Below the pieces are notes generated by a model. The model was not told the DNA's origin, made no database searches, and was given only the letters and a program-made list of their open reading frames with translations. Source: Verrucomicrobiota bacterium (GTDB taxonomy: Bacteria; Verrucomicrobiota; Verrucomicrobiia; Verrucomicrobiales; DEV007). Taken from it: a DNA stretch of 37,486 nt. Shown here piece by piece: positions 24,610 through 32,898 of this stretch. The first letter of the stretch is position 1. Each line of letters starts with the position of its first letter. Location of the stretch: NCBI GenBank assembly GCA_024277195.1, contig JAJRVS010000022.1, positions 1-37,486 of the forward strand, given 5' to 3'. A program made the translations under genes and the position numbers.

Positions 24610-26142
24610 TCACTTCGGGAAAATCGGGGTAAAATTCCACAGTTGATTCAATAATCCCTTGGGTTGAGCCACCGCATCCTGCAGTTGCCCCTTGTAAATT
24701 ACCCGGATCACATAACCCACATCCCGCGCAGGTTGCACCGCCCCCCCTTCCATACGAAGCGGCAAATCATACAAAAATTCCATCACCTCGGCTTGCTCGA
24801 TCGTCCAGTCTGGCAGAATCGAGATCCAATTCACATCCGGTGCCCCCGATTGAATCAAATGAACCCTCTCCGCATCCGCCAGATCAAAAAAGAAGACTTG
24901 GATCTCCACTTTGGAAGGATCTATTTTTGCGAGTTTTTCCTTCTTTGCCACCTTTTCATCCTCTTCACCATCTTCGCCCTCGCTTTTTTTACCGCCAAGT
25001 TTCGCCCCCCTGCGCGCAATCGGCAAAACCAGACGCAGTCGCCGCGTCTCCTTTTTCTCCCGCGCTGCTTCGCCCCCCTCCAAGTCAATCTGCAACGACA
25101 AATCCACTTCCCCAATCTTCAACAACGCTTGACTACTATTTTCCTGGCTTTCCCGCCTTTTGATCTCAGCCTCAATAAATTTCACATAACGCTTCACCCC
25201 GATGGCCGTCAACTTGGCAACCTTGGCCGCATCCAATTCACGCCCCAATTCAAGCTGGATCACCGGATAATGCGCCGCCTGCAGCGCCGGGCCGCGACCA
25301 AAACGAATGCCGGCATCCTTTGCACCCGCGCCTGCGACAATCTGCCCTTGGATCAGAGTCGCCAGCGCCAGATTCTCTGCATCAAACAAATTGCCTGCAT
25401 AAACCGTCTGTTCCCCTTTCGAAATCGAATTTCCCACATACACCGGCGCCCCCGCCGAAGCGAGAATTACTGAGCGCACCTCGTCTTTGGACAAATCCTT
25501 CGCCCCAACCACCACTCGCAACATCACCGAGCCTCCCACCCCACCGGAATGCCGCGCTTTCATCGCCACCGGTTGCCCCGGCAACGTCACTCCCCATGGC
25601 CCTGATGCCGTTCCCACCCGCACTTCCACATTTTCGATCCGCAAATGCTCACGCAACAGCTCGATCAACACATCCGCATTAGCCACCCCTTCTCCCGAAG
25701 CATTTTCGATCAGAATATGCCTTACCGAACTCGGTTGCATGTGACTGGTCGGTCTGAAAATCAAATCCATCACCCCGCGCAGATCAGCCACCGAGACAAT
25801 CGCCGTCCTTCCCTTGCCCTCAATCGGATACTGCAATTCGTAACGCAGCCCGTTGATTTTAAACTCCCGGCTGCCTAATTTCGCTTTAAGCACCACCGCA
25901 GAGCTCTGCAGCAAGACCTGCCCACTGCGCACTTCCGTTTTGCGAAAACCATACATCTTGGCCACGTTCTCCACCGTCACATAAGGCCGATAGTGCCTCA
26001 TCACCACCCCCCACTTCGCCGTTTGGTCTGCCGCCTGCGTCAGAACCGCTGCCCAACAGAAAACCAGCAGCCCTAAAAGGCCACTTTTGCGCAGGCCAAA
26101 ACAAGGCCTGGCACTCTTTCGGATATCATCAAATCGAATCAT
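24610..26142 (-). CDS. Exported protein resembling a degenerate N-acetylmuramoyl-L-alanine amidase (amidase_3)
   Basis: A 510-residue protein with a signal peptide (LLGLLVFCWAAVLTQAAD). An N-terminal part (RPYVTVENVAKMYGFRK and after) resembles the copper amine oxidase-like N-domain that precedes some amidases. The segment from about 150 to 340 follows the order of amidase_3 (the ETVYAGNLFDAENLALATLIQ region, then AGIRFGRG and YPVIQLELG), but the metal-binding DPGHGG is replaced by LIENASGEG. The zinc ligands thus seem lost, and catalysis is unlikely. The C-terminal 150 residues are of unknown type with a Lys/Glu-rich linker. I chose the ATG at 26140-26142; a GTG at 26181 gives a 523-residue form. 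It may bind the cell wall. Confidence 0.6.
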   Translation of the reverse strand: MIRFDDIRKSARPCFGLRKSGLLGLLVFCWAAVLTQAADQTAKWGVVMRHYRPYVTVENVAKMYGFRKTEVRSGQVLLQSSAVVLKAKLGSREFKINGLRYELQYPIEGKGRTAIVSVADLRGVMDLIFRPTSHMQPSSVRHILIENASGEGVANADVLIELLREHLRIENVEVRVGTASGPWGVTLPGQPVAMKARHSGGVGGSVMLRVVVGAKDLSKDEVRSVILASAGAPVYVGNSISKGEQTVYAGNLFDAENLALATLIQGQIVAGAGAKDAGIRFGRGPALQAAHYPVIQLELGRELDAAKVAKLTAIGVKRYVKFIEAEIKRRESQENSSQALLKIGEVDLSLQIDLEGGEAAREKKETRRLRLVLPIARRGAKLGGKKSEGEDGEEDEKVAKKEKLAKIDPSKVEIQVFFFDLADAERVHLIQSGAPDVNWISILPDWTIEQAEVMEFLYDLPLRMEGGAVQPARDVGYVIRVIYKGQLQDAVAQPKGLLNQLWNFTPIFPK

Positions 26143-26250
26143 CGAAGTCCATTCTACGCAGAACTTGCCTAGAACACACAATTAATGCAAGAAAATCCTA
26201 GACTAGCCCCTTGCTCCTTAGTAGCATTCCGCGTGAAAAACATCACCGAA

Positions 26251-27282
26251 ATGCTCAAAGCCAATCGCTCGGATGACCTTGCTCAACAGCAGGCCGTCGT
26301 TACCGAGCTGTTTCCCGCCGAGCTGCTGGGTGATGACCTGGCTGGGATCGAAACCGCCATCGCCGATCAGGCTGAAGCTTTCGACCCCGCCGTAGCGCCT
26401 TATATTTCCTACATCTGCAATACCAAAGGCAAACGCATCCGTCCGGTGCTGACCTTTTTATCCGGCGGAGCCACCGGCGGCAATACCGAGGCTCACACCA
26501 AGCTCGCCACTACTTTAGAGCTGATCCACATGGCCACCCTCGTCCATGACGACATCATCGACGAAGCCGAAATCCGTCGCCAGGCCCCCACTGCCAATGC
26601 CAAATGGGGCGCATCGCTCAGCGTTTTGCTTGGAGACAGCCTATTTGCGCAAGCCTTGCTGCTTTCCACCGAATTTAACGACGCTTCCATCGGTCGCTCC
26701 ATCGCCCAGTCCACCAAGGACGTCTGCACCGGAGAGATCATCCAGACCCAGCGCCGCTTTGACTTCCAACTTTCCCGCGAAGATTATTTCGAAATCATCC
26801 GTCTGAAAACCGCCGCCCTTTTTGCCTCCGCGATGGAACTCGGCGCAAGGCTCAATAATCAAAGTGAAGCCATACAAGAGCAATTGCGTGATTACGGTAT
26901 GAAAATCGGCACCGCTTATCAGATTTACGACGACTGCCTCGACCTCACCGGCGACGAGGCCACCGTGGGCAAAACCCTGCGCACCGACCTCAACAAAGGC
27001 AAACTCACCTTACCTATTCTCAACCTGATCGATCAAGCCTCATCCGCACAACGAGCCAAGCTCAACAAATTGCTGATCCAAAAAGAAGCCATCGACATCT
27101 CCGCCCTCGGCAGTATCGCCGACTACGAAGGCTCAATCGAGTCCGCCGTGCAAACCGCCAAAAATCTCGTCAACGAAGCCCGCGAGTGCCTCGAATGCCT
27201 CGAAGACAACGACCACACCGACGCCCTCGGCCAAATCACCCTCTACCTCGACGGCCTGCTCGACAGCTGCTGCGAAGGCTAA
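26251..27282 (+). CDS. Polyprenyl (long-chain) diphosphate synthase
   Basis: This trans-prenyltransferase adds isopentenyl units to allylic diphosphates, making quinone side chains or related lipids. KGKRIRPVL, the first Asp-rich motif DDIIDEAEIRR (DDxxD), the GDSLFAQA helix, and the second Asp-rich motif YDDCLDLTGD with a downstream KT and DLNKGKLTLP are all present. Length from the ATG at 26251 is 343 residues, normal for the family. The frame is open to an ATG at 26185, but the extra codons (AGA, CTA, TTA, GTA) differ from the rest of the gene, so I prefer the later start; GTG at 26233 is another choice. It diverges from the amidase-like gene. Chain length cannot be read reliably, hence no symbol. 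Confidence 0.92.
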   Translation: MLKANRSDDLAQQQAVVTELFPAELLGDDLAGIETAIADQAEAFDPAVAPYISYICNTKGKRIRPVLTFLSGGATGGNTEAHTKLATTLELIHMATLVHDDIIDEAEIRRQAPTANAKWGASLSVLLGDSLFAQALLLSTEFNDASIGRSIAQSTKDVCTGEIIQTQRRFDFQLSREDYFEIIRLKTAALFASAMELGARLNNQSEAIQEQLRDYGMKIGTAYQIYDDCLDLTGDEATVGKTLRTDLNKGKLTLPILNLIDQASSAQRAKLNKLLIQKEAIDISALGSIADYEGSIESAVQTAKNLVNEARECLECLEDNDHTDALGQITLYLDGLLDSCCEG

Positions 27283-27327
27283 AACGCCCCCCGCCACCCC
27301 CAAATCGCAAAACAAGAACAAATCCGC

Positions 27328-27344
27328 ATGAGGTCTGACCTCAT
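27328..27344 (-). repeat. Perfect 17-base palindrome, candidate REP-like copy B
   Basis: ATGAGGTC (27328-27335) and GACCTCAT (27337-27344) are perfect inverted arms around a single T. It lies in the gap between two convergent genes, the usual location of REP elements. Its reverse complement resembles the site at 514-531 beside the RAYT-like gene. It could also be an operator or weak terminator stem, but has no T-tract. Confidence 0.45.
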
Positions 27345-27374
27345 TTAACTGGCCCAACACAAGCATAATATTGC

Positions 27375-27391
27375 AATAGGCCTGACCCATT
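27375..27391 (-). repeat. Imperfect palindrome, candidate REP-like copy C
   Basis: AATAGGCC (27375-27382) and GACCCATT (27384-27391) flank a T, with six of eight pairs formed. It has the same orientation as the perfect palindrome 47 bases away and the same core (GTCAG on the minus strand, with AATG and a pyrimidine arm). The pair could be a REP doublet. Confidence 0.35.
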
Positions 27392-27514
27392 CTGATGCCT
27401 GGCTCACGTTGATCCCGTCACAATCCTTTCTTATCCGCGCCCATCCACTAAATCTGCGGTAAAAAAACTCAAACTCGGAACTAATCGTTTAATTCGCCTT
27501 TTAATCAGCGGTTC

Positions 27515-29737
27515 TCATTTCCCCCGCACATCTAGCTCCTCAAAGCCCAGCAGCCTGAACACCTGTTGCTCTCCCACCCGGAAATCATCCGCGTCCGGAT
27601 CCTTTAAGCTCGGATCCTGCACCATACTGCCACGCTCCCCCCCCCGAGCTCTCTGCTCGCGTAAAAAATCATCCGCCCATTTTTTATCCGCGGAATTGAA
27701 ATACAAGTTGTAATCCGATTGGCACGAACTCAAAGAAGCTGGTGCTTGCACTCGTCCTCCACGCTTCCAGCCCTTTTGATGTTCATACAAAATCGCCTGC
27801 CCCGCCTCCCGCGATACAAATATATTGCGCTGCACCCGTGATCCCTTCACTGGCGCTCCGCTGAAAACCAAATATCCCCGCTGATGAATCACCGACTTCC
27901 CCTCCGGAGTCCGCGATCTCAAATCATAAATGATATTATTGAGAATATCATTTCTCCCTTTGCTTATAATCCCCTCCCCACACACCCGGGCGATCACATT
28001 TTTTTCGATCACCACCCCATGCTGGTCATCATCACAGCGAATCGCCGCATTCATATTCGCCGTTGTCACATCATGAATAAAATTATGCCGCACCCGGTTA
28101 CCCTTGCCCGTGCCTGACACATAAATCGCGTTACCGTCCCCCATCACTTCCATGCAATGCGAAATATCATTGTAGGCAATCATATTAAAACGCCCATGCA
28201 TCAAAGGCTCTCGCTTCAACCAACTGCGTTCCTCACCCTCCAGTAATAAATTCAACTCATCCCAGCGCACCGTGCGACTCGACTCCTTACGCCCTTCTCG
28301 ATCCAGTTGAGTCCGTCCGCTCACCACGATCGCCGTATAGGGCACATGATGAATCCGATTTCGCACGATCTGGTTCATCCCGCTTTGCCAAATAAAAATC
28401 GCCGGAGAATGTTTCCACACACGTCCAATATGATGCAATTCATTATCAGCAACCACATTAGCCTTGTTAACGTCCTTCATCCCCAATCCATAACCCGCCA
28501 TCAACACCCCCACCCCACCAAGTTGGGAAAACTCACAGCGCCTTATTTCATTACGCTGACAGTGCAAATCCAAGCGAATCCCAGCCGCTCCACTGTCCAC
28601 AAAACGACACTGGGTAAAGCTGCAATCCTCCGCACCCCGCAGACGAACCATCGCCGAAGCTTGATCATGCATTTCCCAATCATGCTGCAAGCCCCTACCA
28701 GACTTACTCGCATCCCAGGCAAAAGCATTGGCCTGGGTAAAAGCCAAACGATGAAAACTCAACCCCTTCACCGGTTGGTCCCGTAAGTCCGTCTCATCAA
28801 CTTCCCCCTCAATCAGTATCAACTGCGTCACCCGCCCCGCCAGCACCTGCTTACCCGGCTTCCCCCCTTCTATCGGCCACAAATACAGCTTCCCTTTTTT
28901 CACATCGTGAACCCATTCACCAGGTTCATCCAACACCGCCAACACATTCTCCACCCACAAACTTCCCTCAGGAAAATAAGCGGCAGGCGGCGGCACCATT
29001 GCATAAGTGGCCGGCTCTCTCGTTTTGATCAATCCACTTTCACCATCCACACTCTCCACCGACAGCCGATTCATAACCCATGGGTATTTGGGCACCAACT
29101 CGATTTCAGCCCCAGCAAGATTCCCCAGTTTGTTCACCCAAGCCTTAGGCAAATACAAATGCCGCTGATCAATCGCCCGCCGAAAACGATACGGCACATC
29201 GGCAGGAGGTTTGGCCAATGACTGCATCCCCTCGCTACGCGCCCGAGGCAGCATTTTCCTCCCATCAAACAGAGTCCGTATCTGTGCCCATCCCTGCGGC
29301 ACATCCATCTGCCAGACATTCGCCATCTCACTCTGCCGCCATTCCCCCGGTAAAAAACTCGCCCCGCTCAACACGGCATTCTCTCCCGGATAACTCGCAT
29401 ACACCACCCGCGATCCGGCGCCTGCACTGTCTTGTAGAGAAAATACCACCGTTCTCTCCATGTGATAAGTCCCCCCACGCAGCCACACCCGGATTTCTTT
29501 CCCCGGGCCTCTGTTCACCTGTCGCACCGCATCTCTAGCCCGCTGCAAAGTAGCAAAAGGAGCCGATTCACTGCCCGCCTGCTGATCATCACCATTCACC
29601 GCAACAAAAAACTCCACCTTCTCCGCTGCCGATACCTGCCACCCGAAGCCCATCATCAGGCAGCCCCCGAGCAGACTCAAAAAACATCTCCCCCCTTTTC
29701 GCCCCCCCTGGCCGATCTCTTTAAACCATGAAACCAT
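27515..29737 (-). CDS. Secreted right-handed parallel beta-helix protein
   Basis: A 740-residue exported protein with a signal peptide (FLSLLGGCLMMGFGWQVSAA). It starts with the standard opening FFVAVNGDDQQAGSESAPFATLQRA in outline, which precedes many pectate-lyase-like beta-helices. The segment GGTYHMERTVVF follows, and in the second half many short strand repeats (NEIRRCEFSQLGGVGV, IVRNRIHHVPYTAIVV, NRVRHNFIHDV, IEKNVIARVCGEGI) form the helix. Such folds are common in polysaccharide lyases and hydrolases, but no catalytic residues can be named, so substrate and activity are open. A GTG nine bases upstream is another possible start. Its likely theme is extracellular glycan degradation, along with the sulfatase. 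Confidence 0.85.
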   Translation of the reverse strand: MVSWFKEIGQGGRKGGRCFLSLLGGCLMMGFGWQVSAAEKVEFFVAVNGDDQQAGSESAPFATLQRARDAVRQVNRGPGKEIRVWLRGGTYHMERTVVFSLQDSAGAGSRVVYASYPGENAVLSGASFLPGEWRQSEMANVWQMDVPQGWAQIRTLFDGRKMLPRARSEGMQSLAKPPADVPYRFRRAIDQRHLYLPKAWVNKLGNLAGAEIELVPKYPWVMNRLSVESVDGESGLIKTREPATYAMVPPPAAYFPEGSLWVENVLAVLDEPGEWVHDVKKGKLYLWPIEGGKPGKQVLAGRVTQLILIEGEVDETDLRDQPVKGLSFHRLAFTQANAFAWDASKSGRGLQHDWEMHDQASAMVRLRGAEDCSFTQCRFVDSGAAGIRLDLHCQRNEIRRCEFSQLGGVGVLMAGYGLGMKDVNKANVVADNELHHIGRVWKHSPAIFIWQSGMNQIVRNRIHHVPYTAIVVSGRTQLDREGRKESSRTVRWDELNLLLEGEERSWLKREPLMHGRFNMIAYNDISHCMEVMGDGNAIYVSGTGKGNRVRHNFIHDVTTANMNAAIRCDDDQHGVVIEKNVIARVCGEGIISKGRNDILNNIIYDLRSRTPEGKSVIHQRGYLVFSGAPVKGSRVQRNIFVSREAGQAILYEHQKGWKRGGRVQAPASLSSCQSDYNLYFNSADKKWADDFLREQRARGGERGSMVQDPSLKDPDADDFRVGEQQVFRLLGFEELDVRGK

Positions 29738-29798
29738 ATCCGTCACAATAAGCTAAACTCATTGCCGATCAGCCAAAAAAATGCCACCTTGCCCCATT

Positions 29799-30764
29799 AT
29801 GAAACCCACCCCTCAAGAATCCGACCTTTCAACCCTCGGCCGCCGCGACCTTTTACTCTCAGCTGGAGCCATCGTCGGTGGCCTGGCCTGCGCCACAGCT
29901 CCCAGCCTACTAGCACAAAAAAAGCCTTCCACCAAGCCCTTTACCTATTGCCTCAATACCAGCACCATTCGTGGCCAGGAACTCACTATCGAAGAGGAAA
30001 TCGACGTCGCCGCCAAAGCTGGTTATGACGCCATCGAACCCTGGTTCCGCAAAATCAATCCCTACATTGAAAAAGGCGGCTCACTGAAAGACCTGCGCAA
30101 ACGCATCGACGATCACGGTCTGCAAGTGCCCAGCTCAATCGGTTTTGCCAAATGGATCGTCGACGACGACAAAGTTCGCGCTGCCGGCCTCGAAGAAGCC
30201 AAACGAGACATGGACACCATCGCCCAACTCGGCGGCACACGTCTTGCAGCTCCTCCCGTGGGCGCCACCAAAGAAGCCGGCCTCGACTTACATCGCGCCG
30301 GCGAGCGCTACCGCGCCTTATTGGAACTCGGTGACAAAATGGGTATCGTGCCCCAGGTCGAAGTCTGGGGATTTTCCAAAAATCTCTACCGCCTGTGTGA
30401 CTCCGCATCCGTCGCCATCGCAGCCGACCACCCCAAAGCCTGTGTTCTCAGTGACGTTTACCATCTCTATAAAGGCGGTTCAGCCTTCGAAGGCTTGCGC
30501 CAACTCGGCCCTCAATGCCTGCAAGTCATCCACATGAATGACTACCCCAATATCCCTCGTGAAAAAATCGGTGACGCCGACCGCGTCTTCACCGGCGACG
30601 GCATCGCCCCTCTCGGCCAGGTCTTCGATATCTTCTCCGCCATCGGCGCCCATCCCGTGCTCTCCCTCGAACTCTTCAACCGTGACTACTGGAAAATGGA
30701 CGCCTACAAATGCGCCAAAATGGGACTCGACAAATTAAAAGCCAGCGTAGCCAAATACACTTAG
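29799..30764 (+). CDS. Tat-exported sugar phosphate isomerase/epimerase-like protein (xylose isomerase-like TIM barrel)
   Basis: The 321-residue protein has a twin-arginine signal, GRRDLLLSAGA, followed by a hydrophobic stretch and cleavage near SLLAQ. The rest is an AP-endonuclease-2/xylose-isomerase-like TIM barrel: LNTSTIRG at the first strand, AKAGYDAIEPWF, LGGTRLAAPP, VPQVEVWGF, LSDVYHLYKGG, IHMNDYPN and PVLSLELFN. The Glu, Asp, His and Glu residues in these strand ends are the expected metal ligands. Substrate is unknown. An ATG at 29781 would add six residues. It lies divergent from the beta-helix gene and converges with ftsW with only an eight-base gap. Confidence 0.9.
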   Translation: MKPTPQESDLSTLGRRDLLLSAGAIVGGLACATAPSLLAQKKPSTKPFTYCLNTSTIRGQELTIEEEIDVAAKAGYDAIEPWFRKINPYIEKGGSLKDLRKRIDDHGLQVPSSIGFAKWIVDDDKVRAAGLEEAKRDMDTIAQLGGTRLAAPPVGATKEAGLDLHRAGERYRALLELGDKMGIVPQVEVWGFSKNLYRLCDSASVAIAADHPKACVLSDVYHLYKGGSAFEGLRQLGPQCLQVIHMNDYPNIPREKIGDADRVFTGDGIAPLGQVFDIFSAIGAHPVLSLELFNRDYWKMDAYKCAKMGLDKLKASVAKYT

Positions 30765-30772
30765 AACCGTCC

Positions 30773-31921
30773 TCACACCCTCGGCGTGATCCGTCTCTTA
30801 GCGATCCCCTGAAACCTCGCTTTGCCAGAGATATCTCCCTGGCGAAAAATATTAAGCAAAATCCCTATCCCCGCCATCACCGCCATCAAAGCCGATCCGC
30901 CATAAGAAATAAACGGCAAGGGCAAACCCGTGTTAGGCAGCACCGAAGTCGTCACCCCGATATTCACCACCGCCTGCAAACTGATAAAACTCACAATGCC
31001 AACTCCCAGCATCGTACCAAAACGATCGCGGGCGTGAAAGGCAATGGTCAGCCCCGCCACAGAGATCAATAAAAAAGCAAATACCACCGCCAAGGTCACC
31101 CTCAAACCCAGCTCCTCCCCGATCATCGGAAAAATAAAATCCGTATGAGCAAAAGGCATATACAACATCTTTAATCTGCCCGACCCCAGCCCCATACCTT
31201 CCACGCCCCCCGAACCCAAGGCCATCAAAGCCATCCACTGCTGCAAGCCCACCCCCGAGCGATGCAAGTCCGGATGTAAAAAGGCCGTCAAGCGTTCCAT
31301 TTTATCCGGACGCTCTAAAACCATCAAGGTGAATGCTCCTACCGCAAGCGCACTGCTCATCGCCAGGTATTTCCAATCCGTCCCCCCCACAAACATCAAC
31401 ACAAAAACCACCGCAGAAAGAATCACCGTGGTTCCCAAATCCACCTCGAATAAAACCAAAGCCACCATCAAACCCGAGATCAATCCCGGAAACAGCAGCC
31501 CGGACCTGAACGGCTTGCCCTCATCAAAATAACGCGCGAACCAGTGCGCCATTACCACCACCATCGCCAGTTTTGCCAACTCGGAAGGCTGCAAGCTGAA
31601 CACCCCGGCGATATTGATCCAACGACTTTCACCATTAAGCGTCTGCCCGACTCCAGGCACAAAACACAAGGCCAGCAACAGAATGCAAATCCCGTAAATC
31701 AACCACACCATCTTCTGCAACAGATGATAATCAATGTTAGCCATCATCATGCAGACCATGCCAGCAAGAACCACCCACACCAGCTGGCGTTTGACATCGT
31801 AATAGACATCCTCACTGGGCACATCGATACCAAACACACTCGTGCTCACTAACATAATGACGCCCACCCCCAGTAGAAAAACCACCGCAGCCATCATCAC
31901 CTGTGCGCTCCACTTAGTCAT
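30773..31921 (-). CDS. ftsW: Cell division peptidoglycan polymerase FtsW
   Basis: FtsW is the SEDS-family glycosyltransferase that polymerises septal peptidoglycan with a class B PBP. The 382-residue sequence has about ten membrane helices and the SEDS signatures: LNGESRWINIAGVFSLQPSELAKLA in outline, the loop with GSGRLKMLYMPFAHTDFIFPMIGEELG, and the final LPNTGLPLPFISYGGSALM. I call it ftsW and not rodA because it ends the murE-murF-mraY-murD run. It starts 56 bases after the LysM gene's stop. murG and murC, which often come next in such clusters, are not here. Confidence 0.95.
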   Translation of the reverse strand: MTKWSAQVMMAAVVFLLGVGVIMLVSTSVFGIDVPSEDVYYDVKRQLVWVVLAGMVCMMMANIDYHLLQKMVWLIYGICILLLALCFVPGVGQTLNGESRWINIAGVFSLQPSELAKLAMVVVMAHWFARYFDEGKPFRSGLLFPGLISGLMVALVLFEVDLGTTVILSAVVFVLMFVGGTDWKYLAMSSALAVGAFTLMVLERPDKMERLTAFLHPDLHRSGVGLQQWMALMALGSGGVEGMGLGSGRLKMLYMPFAHTDFIFPMIGEELGLRVTLAVVFAFLLISVAGLTIAFHARDRFGTMLGVGIVSFISLQAVVNIGVTTSVLPNTGLPLPFISYGGSALMAVMAGIGILLNIFRQGDISGKARFQGIAKRRITPRV

Positions 31922-31977
31922 GATATCATAGTTTCTTGAGTGAGAAAAGCCCCTTCAAAAGCAGCTTGAACAGATGT

Positions 31978-32898
31978 CTATTTAGCAGAAATTTTCAAGA
32001 CCTGTCCCACTTGCAACAACTCAGGTTTGTCCAATTTATTCAATGACATCAAGGTAGAATAACCAACCCCGGTCTTGCGGGCAATCGAATACAAATTATC
32101 ACCCGATTTCACCGTGTAAGTCCCACCCTTATTCGACGAAGAAACCGTATTTTTCTTTTTCACCACCACAGGTTTGGCCACGATCGCCTTTACCGGCTTA
32201 CTTACCTTGGCCACATGCGCCACTTTGGGAGCCGTCTTTGTCGCTGAACTCCCGACAGGCTTTGCCTTCAGCACTTGTTTAGGCGCAGCAAAGTTATCCT
32301 TATTCGCCGCATCCTTACCATTGCCCACCACCAACTCCTTTTTCTCAGGAACCGTCAGCCATTTGCCCGCGTAAAGTTTGTCACCCGTATGCAGATCATT
32401 CAAACGCCTCAACTCAGCCACACTCACCCCCTGGTCACGGGCGATGCTCACCAAAGTCTCCCCGTCGGAAACCCGGTAAACCGACATCCCCTGGCGTGAT
32501 GGGTCCGCTACGATCACAGGATTCCTGCGCTCCACTTTCAACGGCTCTTTCACCGCCTGTTTGACCGGAGCAGCATTGACTGATACCGCCAATTCCTTGG
32601 CTGCTGATTTTTTCGATTTTTCATCCAGCTGTTTGTCATCGATCCCACTGGTATCGGTTATAGCCGCTGGTGACGAAGCTTTTTCGATCATCTTGAACGC
32701 TAGAATTCCACCCACTGCAACCAAATGCAGAATCAAAACGATGGTGAAAACCCGGGTCAACTTAACTTCGGCTCCATCGAGATACCATTCGGGTTCATCG
32801 CTCACATGCGCCGGCAAGCGTTGGGTTCCTTTAAACAAAGATCCCATCAGTCCGCGACTTGTTGATCCTCCTCTTTTTCTTCTCTTTGTTTTTTTCAT
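31978..32898 (-). CDS. Membrane-anchored protein with two LysM domains
   Basis: A 306-residue protein with a very basic N-terminus, a signal anchor at about 48-70 (VFTIVLILHLVAVGGILAF) and two LysM peptidoglycan-binding modules. The first is at about 140-185 (YRVSDGETLVSIARDQGVS) and the second at about 260-303 (YTVKSGDNLYSIARKTGVG). They are joined by an Ala/Lys/Val-rich linker. No catalytic domain is present, so it likely tethers cell-wall synthesis to peptidoglycan at the septum. GGAG nine bases before the ATG is a good ribosome binding site, and the start overlaps murD's stop by four bases (ATGA). Location between murD and ftsW strongly suggests a role in division. Confidence 0.88.
   Translation of the reverse strand: MKKTKRRKRGGSTSRGLMGSLFKGTQRLPAHVSDEPEWYLDGAEVKLTRVFTIVLILHLVAVGGILAFKMIEKASSPAAITDTSGIDDKQLDEKSKKSAAKELAVSVNAAPVKQAVKEPLKVERRNPVIVADPSRQGMSVYRVSDGETLVSIARDQGVSVAELRRLNDLHTGDKLYAGKWLTVPEKKELVVGNGKDAANKDNFAAPKQVLKAKPVGSSATKTAPKVAHVAKVSKPVKAIVAKPVVVKKKNTVSSSNKGGTYTVKSGDNLYSIARKTGVGYSTLMSLNKLDKPELLQVGQVLKISAK

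Noticed and set aside
24664-25473. A 269-codon open frame on the plus strand
   Set aside because: It lies antisense to the amidase-like gene; Arg/His/Leu-rich composition and no motif suggest a shadow.
26185-26250. Upstream ATG start for the prenyl synthase
   Set aside because: The 22 extra codons are unlike the rest of the gene and lie in the short divergent promoter gap; retained only as an alternative.
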